64,000 nucleotides of DNA from Nitrosomonas stercoris (GTDB lineage: Bacteria > Pseudomonadota > Gammaproteobacteria > Burkholderiales > Nitrosomonadaceae), in contig AP019755.1 in the NCBI GenBank assembly GCA_006742785.1, positions 496,001-560,000 of the forward strand. Reading direction: 5' to 3'. This document shows positions 60,232 through 64,000 of the stretch, in pieces (positions within the stretch are counted from its first letter, which is position 1; every line of letters starts with the position of its first letter). A program made the translations under genes and the position numbers. The notes under the pieces were generated by a model, which saw nothing but the letters and a program-made list of their open reading frames with translations, did not search any database and had not been told where the DNA came from.

Positions 60232-61761
60232 ATGCCAGATCTGACTATTATTTCTGATCCCAACATGCTCAACACGCTTACTGCAGGCAATCAGCTAACA
60301 ACAACTGTGGCAACCGCGGCACCTAAAGCGGCTCTAGCCCTTGTTGCTGAGCAATCAACTGATCAGCAATCGAATCAGACCTTTAATAGCATTTTGGCGA
60401 ACATGACGCTGGAAGGTGCAAACGCTGAAGATAACAGTGACAACAGCGAGCTGACCGCAGTAGCAGCACCTCTGCCGGGTATTCTCACTATGCCAACTGA
60501 TCAGTGGAACGCGGCTCGCTCCGCTAACAGCGAATTGGTACTCACCACACAGGCACGTGATAGACAGGTCAACAATACCCAGTTACAGGTTGCTACTTCG
60601 GATGAAACAACTACTCACAATGAATACGAGTCTGCTGAATCCGAACTTATTGAATCCGGAGCTGAATCTGAACTCGTCGGATTACTCACTTTTGATACCT
60701 ATACCGACAACGACATAGCAACAATATCAACGGCAACTGCATCCTCTGAACCGGCAAATTTTGCCGAAATAAGTAAAATTTTGCCGCCCGGCCCAACTGA
60801 TGCAGCAACAGACACAGTTCCATATGCCGAATCTGAGCAATCTACCGAGCAATCCGCTCAGCTTGTCCATCTCGCTCAACTTGTTCAGCCCATTACCAAT
60901 AATCAGCCACAAATTGTTGCCTCGAATAATGTAACCAACACAACATTCGAATCTGCTGGGCTACCTACTTTCGATACACATACAAGCAGCAGCAACTCTA
61001 ACAATAACAGCACATTTGCAGCAGGCTATCGTTTTGATAACTTGAATCAGGTCGCTGCTATGTCGCAGGATGCCAAACAAAATCCGGGGAATGCGTTGCC
61101 CATTACCCACGCGGTGGATGCTTCCACCATTACTACAGAACAATTCAATGAAAGCAACGGCATAAGCAATATGGCAATGGGAACAGAAATTCTTACTGCG
61201 GGCAACAATGGAACAGCAATTGCCCCAACGCATCCATCAGTATCGCCTGCTGGCATGGCTATCAGTGATATGCCACCAATAGAGGCAGCGGATGAAGCCA
61301 TCAACCAACCGCAAATGCTTGCCACAGAATTTGGGCAGCCGGATTGGCCAGAAGAATTCGGTCACAGAATCACCTGGTTAGCAACTCAGCGCGTGCAAGC
61401 AGCCGAACTGAGATTACACCCGGCACACTTAGGGCCAATTGAGATTTCCTTGCAACTGTCGAATGATCAGCAGCTCAGTGCACAATTTATTGCGCACAAC
61501 GCTGTGGTACGTGAAGTTATTGAAGCCAATCTGCCGAGATTACGTGAAATGATGGCTGAAAACGGCATCATGCTTGCAGATACCGCTGTTAGTGCGGATA
61601 CACCACAACAGCAAACTGAGCAACACATGGAAAATGGGCAACAAAGTGGCACCTCTCATACTTCCAGATCACCTCGTTTCTTGCATGATGCTGCGCAGCA
61701 TGCACACTTGCCGGCGACAACTATCATGCACCGTAGCGGGATGATTGATACATTTGCCTAG
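60232..61761 (+). CDS. fliK: Flagellar hook-length control protein FliK
   Basis: FliK acts as a molecular ruler for hook length and triggers the export switch. The 509-residue product has a long low-complexity middle rich in Ser, Thr, Asn, Gln and Glu, and the C-terminal Flg_hook domain (about 375-465) with ELRLHPAHLGPIEISLQLSN and VVREVIEANLPRLREMMAEN. It closes the fliF operon here; the usual following genes fliL and fliM are absent, and an IS element lies 148 bases downstream. Confidence 0.93.
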   Translation: MPDLTIISDPNMLNTLTAGNQLTTTVATAAPKAALALVAEQSTDQQSNQTFNSILANMTLEGANAEDNSDNSELTAVAAPLPGILTMPTDQWNAARSANSELVLTTQARDRQVNNTQLQVATSDETTTHNEYESAESELIESGAESELVGLLTFDTYTDNDIATISTATASSEPANFAEISKILPPGPTDAATDTVPYAESEQSTEQSAQLVHLAQLVQPITNNQPQIVASNNVTNTTFESAGLPTFDTHTSSSNSNNNSTFAAGYRFDNLNQVAAMSQDAKQNPGNALPITHAVDASTITTEQFNESNGISNMAMGTEILTAGNNGTAIAPTHPSVSPAGMAISDMPPIEAADEAINQPQMLATEFGQPDWPEEFGHRITWLATQRVQAAELRLHPAHLGPIEISLQLSNDQQLSAQFIAHNAVVREVIEANLPRLREMMAENGIMLADTAVSADTPQQQTEQHMENGQQSGTSHTSRSPRFLHDAAQHAHLPATTIMHRSGMIDTFA

Positions 61762-61909
61762 CATCTAGCAACCAGCAAAGATTAAAGAAAGGCAGACAGC
61801 ACAAACGCAGCACTACAAAGAGCATAAACTCTACGGCGCTTCTCCGAATTGCGTCGTCTCATCTGTTATTGCTCGGTCAATGGCTTTTTGATCGAACGTT
61901 GCTCCTCTA

Positions 61910-62760
61910 AGAGCCTGTTTACGATCTTCTGAGTAATAGTGCCAAGAAAGCCAAATGAATGAGCTGCAAGCTGGTATCAAGTTTACGTTCGCAGTTTTTC
62001 CATAATCTTCGGCACTTTTCCAGCCAGGCGAAACTACGTTCCACTATCCAGCGCCTGGGCATAACCTTGAAGGTATGCAGTTTGCTGCGTTTGGCGATCT
62101 GCACGGTGACAGGTTTGCCCAGAATTTCTTGCACACTTTCGGCAAATGGTGCTCCAGTATAGCCACCGTCACACAGCAAACCTTGCACTTGTCCCAAACT
62201 CGATCTGCAACGCTTCAAGGCCTGCAATGCACCGTTACGGTCAGTCACTTCCGCTGTCGTCACTGCAATGGCGTGCGGCAACCCCAAGGTATCAACAGCG
62301 ATATGGCGCTTGATGCCCGACACCTTCTTGCCGGCGTCATAGCCTTTCTGGTCAGCCGTGTCTGTATTCTTCACGCTTTGCGCGTCCACAATCAAGAACG
62401 TGCTGCAAGCGTTGCGCCCCAGTTTCTCTCGGGCCGCGCCAACCTGATTTTTTTAATGCCTGCTCCAGCACGCTCACGCCGTGCTGGTCAGGCTCATTCC
62501 ATTTGCGCCAATAGGCATATACACTCTGCCATTTGGGAAACTCTCCGGGCAAAAATCTCCACTGGCAACCAGTACGCAGCAGATACAGCACAGCACAAAA
62601 TACTTCATACAAATCTATTGTCGTGGGTTTGGTGCTGCGCCTCACGCTACGCAATAGCGGCTCTATCTCGGCAAACTTCTCTTTGCTAATATCACTGGCA
62701 TATTTTGTTCTCTTCATCCACGTATCGTAAGGAATAATGATGAGATCGTAAACGGGCTCT
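61910..62760 (-). mobile_element. IS5-family insertion sequence, 851 bp
   Basis: The ends AGAGCC(T/C)GTTTACGATCT are 18-bp inverted repeats with one mismatch (61910-61927 and 62743-62760). Between them lies a single transposase in two frames on the minus strand. The flanking bases (CTA on the left, CAT on the right) do not match, so no target duplication is evident. This suggests a later rearrangement or decay. It sits between fliK and a broken membrane-protein gene. Confidence 0.9.
61919..62717 (-). CDS. IS5-family DDE transposase in two overlapping frames
   Basis: The first frame (62717 to 62352) begins MKRTKYASDISKEKFAEIEP and has the N-terminal domain (GCQWRFLPGEFPKWQSVYAY). The second (62395 to 61919) carries the catalytic part: IVDAQSVKNTDTADQKGYD with the first Asp, LLCDGGYTG with the second, and RRWIVERSFAWLEKCRRLWK with the Glu. 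The change of frame falls at a run of seven A (coding strand) near 62453. Six A would give one continuous protein reading ALKNQVGAAREKLGRNACST. The slippage could be programmed, as in several IS5 groups, or it could be an inactivating insertion. Confidence 0.85.
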
Positions 62761-63001
62761 CATGCCAAAAAAAGCTGTATAACCATAATAGAAAGATTCC
62801 CACAGCAACAAGTCGCTCCAAGGAAAGAAAATGCTCTACAAACCAATCATAGAAACTCGTCGGGCTAGCTGAAGTTGAAAAACCAATAAAAATCAAAGAG
62901 ATAATAAGATTCAAATAGACAAAAAAACCATTAAGATCTTCTTCCCATTTCTGAAAATACCGTAGTCCAGCCGCTGTATAAGTTCTGTAAACTTGATCAT
63001 C
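62761..63001 (-). pseudogene. Membrane-protein gene remnant cut by the IS element
   Basis: An open frame on the minus strand runs from after a TAA at 63002-63004 into the IS end. It reads DDQVYRTYTAAGLRYFQKWE and continues through two hydrophobic stretches (about FFVYLNLIISLIFIGFS and LVAVGIFLLWLYSFFW). There is no ATG or GTG start in frame; only a TTG at 62914. The 3' end is replaced by the IS element. It looks like a membrane-protein gene that has lost both ends. The family is not recognisable. Confidence 0.45.
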
Positions 63002-63080
63002 TTATTACTAGTTAAGGGGTAAGTTGCTGGCTAGCAGCGGCGGTTATTTGTGTGTGGTGATGTGGTTGAAAACAGCAGCG

Positions 63081-63953
63081 TTATCCTGCAAAGCGCATTG
63101 ATAAATCAGCTGCTTGTATGTCTTTGGTCAGGCTACCGATTGAGATACGATCCACTCCTGTTTCAGCAATAGCGCGCACGGTGGCAAGTGTTACATTGCC
63201 CGAGGCTTCCAGCACAGCAGGCGCCGCCGACAATTGCTGGTTGTAAGCTACTGCTGCGCGCAAAGCAGTCAAATCAAAGTTATCCAGCAATACCATACGT
63301 GCCCCGGCAGCGAGGGCTTGCGCGAGTTCATCTTGTGTTTCTACTTCAATCTGGACAAATACGCCCGGCGGCGCAATGGCGGTGGCTTGTTGCAGCGCGG
63401 CTGCAATGCTGCCAGCTGCAATGATGTGATTTTCCTTGATCAAGATGCCGTCATACAGCCCGGTGCGATGGTTAGTGCCACCGCCGCAGCGTACTGCATA
63501 TTTTTGTGCCAGACGCAGCCCAGGCAAGGTTTTACGGGTATCCACAATCTGTACGTTGGTATCTTTGGTGGCAGCAACAAATTGTTGGGTGCGGGTGGCA
63601 ACTGCAGAGAGCATTTGCAGAAAATTCAAGGCAGTACGTTCTGCCGTCAGCAAGACACGTGCTTCCCCTGTCAGCACACATAACTGCTGGTTGTTACTCA
63701 CTTGTTGCCCTTCTTCAACCTGCCAATCAATGGTGACGGTTGGCGATAATTGCCGGAAACTTTCATCAAACCAGGGCTGTCCACATACGACAAAAGCATC
63801 TTTGGCGATTATCTCTGCGCGCAGGTGCTGATCTGATTGAATCAGGGCAGCAGTTAAATCTCCCGTTCCAATATCTTCATTTAGTGCTTGACGAACCTGC
63901 TGACTAATTGCCTCACTTTGCAAGATGGCTGCATTCATTTCATAATTATCCAT
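63081..63953 (-). CDS. nadC: Nicotinate-nucleotide diphosphorylase (carboxylating)
   Basis: NadC converts quinolinate and phosphoribosyl diphosphate to nicotinate mononucleotide in NAD synthesis. The 290-residue product has EDIGTGDLTAALI near the N-terminus, TAERTALNFLQMLSAVATRT, the substrate-binding DTRKTLPGLRLAQKYAVRCG, IKENHI, and EASGNVTLATVRAIAETGVD near the end. Length is normal. The gene lies beside the broken membrane gene and the IS element. The last 47 bases of the window, upstream of it, are too short to assign. Confidence 0.96.
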   Translation of the reverse strand: MDNYEMNAAILQSEAISQQVRQALNEDIGTGDLTAALIQSDQHLRAEIIAKDAFVVCGQPWFDESFRQLSPTVTIDWQVEEGQQVSNNQQLCVLTGEARVLLTAERTALNFLQMLSAVATRTQQFVAATKDTNVQIVDTRKTLPGLRLAQKYAVRCGGGTNHRTGLYDGILIKENHIIAAGSIAAALQQATAIAPPGVFVQIEVETQDELAQALAAGARMVLLDNFDLTALRAAVAYNQQLSAAPAVLEASGNVTLATVRAIAETGVDRISIGSLTKDIQAADLSMRFAG

Positions 63954-64000
63954 TTAACTCTTCTTCCAAAAATATTATGCCAGATAGCCTAATCAATCTG

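Noticed and set aside
61783..61863. Minus-strand frame of 26 codons, MRRRNSEKRRRVYALCSAAF
   Set aside because: It is very short, lies in the spacer after fliK and has no convincing ribosome site.
63977..64000. Possible gene start MPDSLINL on the plus strand at the window end
   Set aside because: Only eight codons are visible, which is too little to support a gene.

Overview
The window comes from a Gram-negative betaproteobacterium that oxidises ammonia, most likely a Nitrosomonas (N. eutropha or N. europaea type). The best marker is nitrosocyanin (23912-24322), a red copper protein known from ammonia oxidisers. After removal of its signal peptide the copper ligands fall exactly at Glu60, Cys95, His98 and His103. 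The housekeeping gene order and a complete flagellar cluster also fit this group.

Layout. 1-2487: end of rpsO, then pnp. 2660-3727: a DUF481 outer-membrane gene broken by two small indels. 3982-13670: an RND efflux set with one outer-membrane channel, one adaptor and two closely related pumps; the pumps are separated by a terminator and a 141-bp palindromic repeat. 13830-23635 (minus): a conserved run ndk-rlmN-pilF-rodZ-ispG-hisS-yfgM-bamB-der-DUF2007. 23912-26102: nitrosocyanin, divergent from a class III aminotransferase. 26117-32993: dnaQ, rnhA, a methyltransferase, gloB, a redoxin, an Old Yellow Enzyme, a second copy of the palindromic repeat, a small unknown protein and an MTA/SAH nucleosidase. 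33369-37782: a compact cbb3-like terminal oxidase cluster with SCO and CtaG-like copper assembly factors. 37798-44438 (minus): the cell-shape cluster mreB-mreC-mreD-mrdA-rodA-rlpA, in which mreD appears frameshifted at its start. 44600-47911: gatCAB. 48015-48978: a small lipoprotein and Hsp20. 49344-61761: flagellar genes, namely a FliK-like/FlhX pair, a PilZ brake protein, fliE, fleR, fleS, then fliFGHIJK. 61910-62760: an IS5-family element beside a broken membrane-protein gene. 63081-63953: nadC.

How it fits together. Most of the window is core metabolism and envelope biology. The accessory interest lies in the respiratory cluster, which is a stripped-down C-family oxidase. Its catalytic subunit carries an extra N-terminal membrane segment resembling CcoS, its cytochrome subunits are mono-haem, and two copper-delivery proteins follow it. 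Further interest lies in two families of dispersed palindromic repeats. One has two near-identical copies here. The other has two clear copies in the oxidase cluster and a degenerate third in the efflux region. Three genes (the DUF481 gene, mreD and the IS transposase) carry frame breaks at short sequence repeats, which could be real decay or sequence errors. I see no CRISPR array, tRNA, rRNA or prophage.
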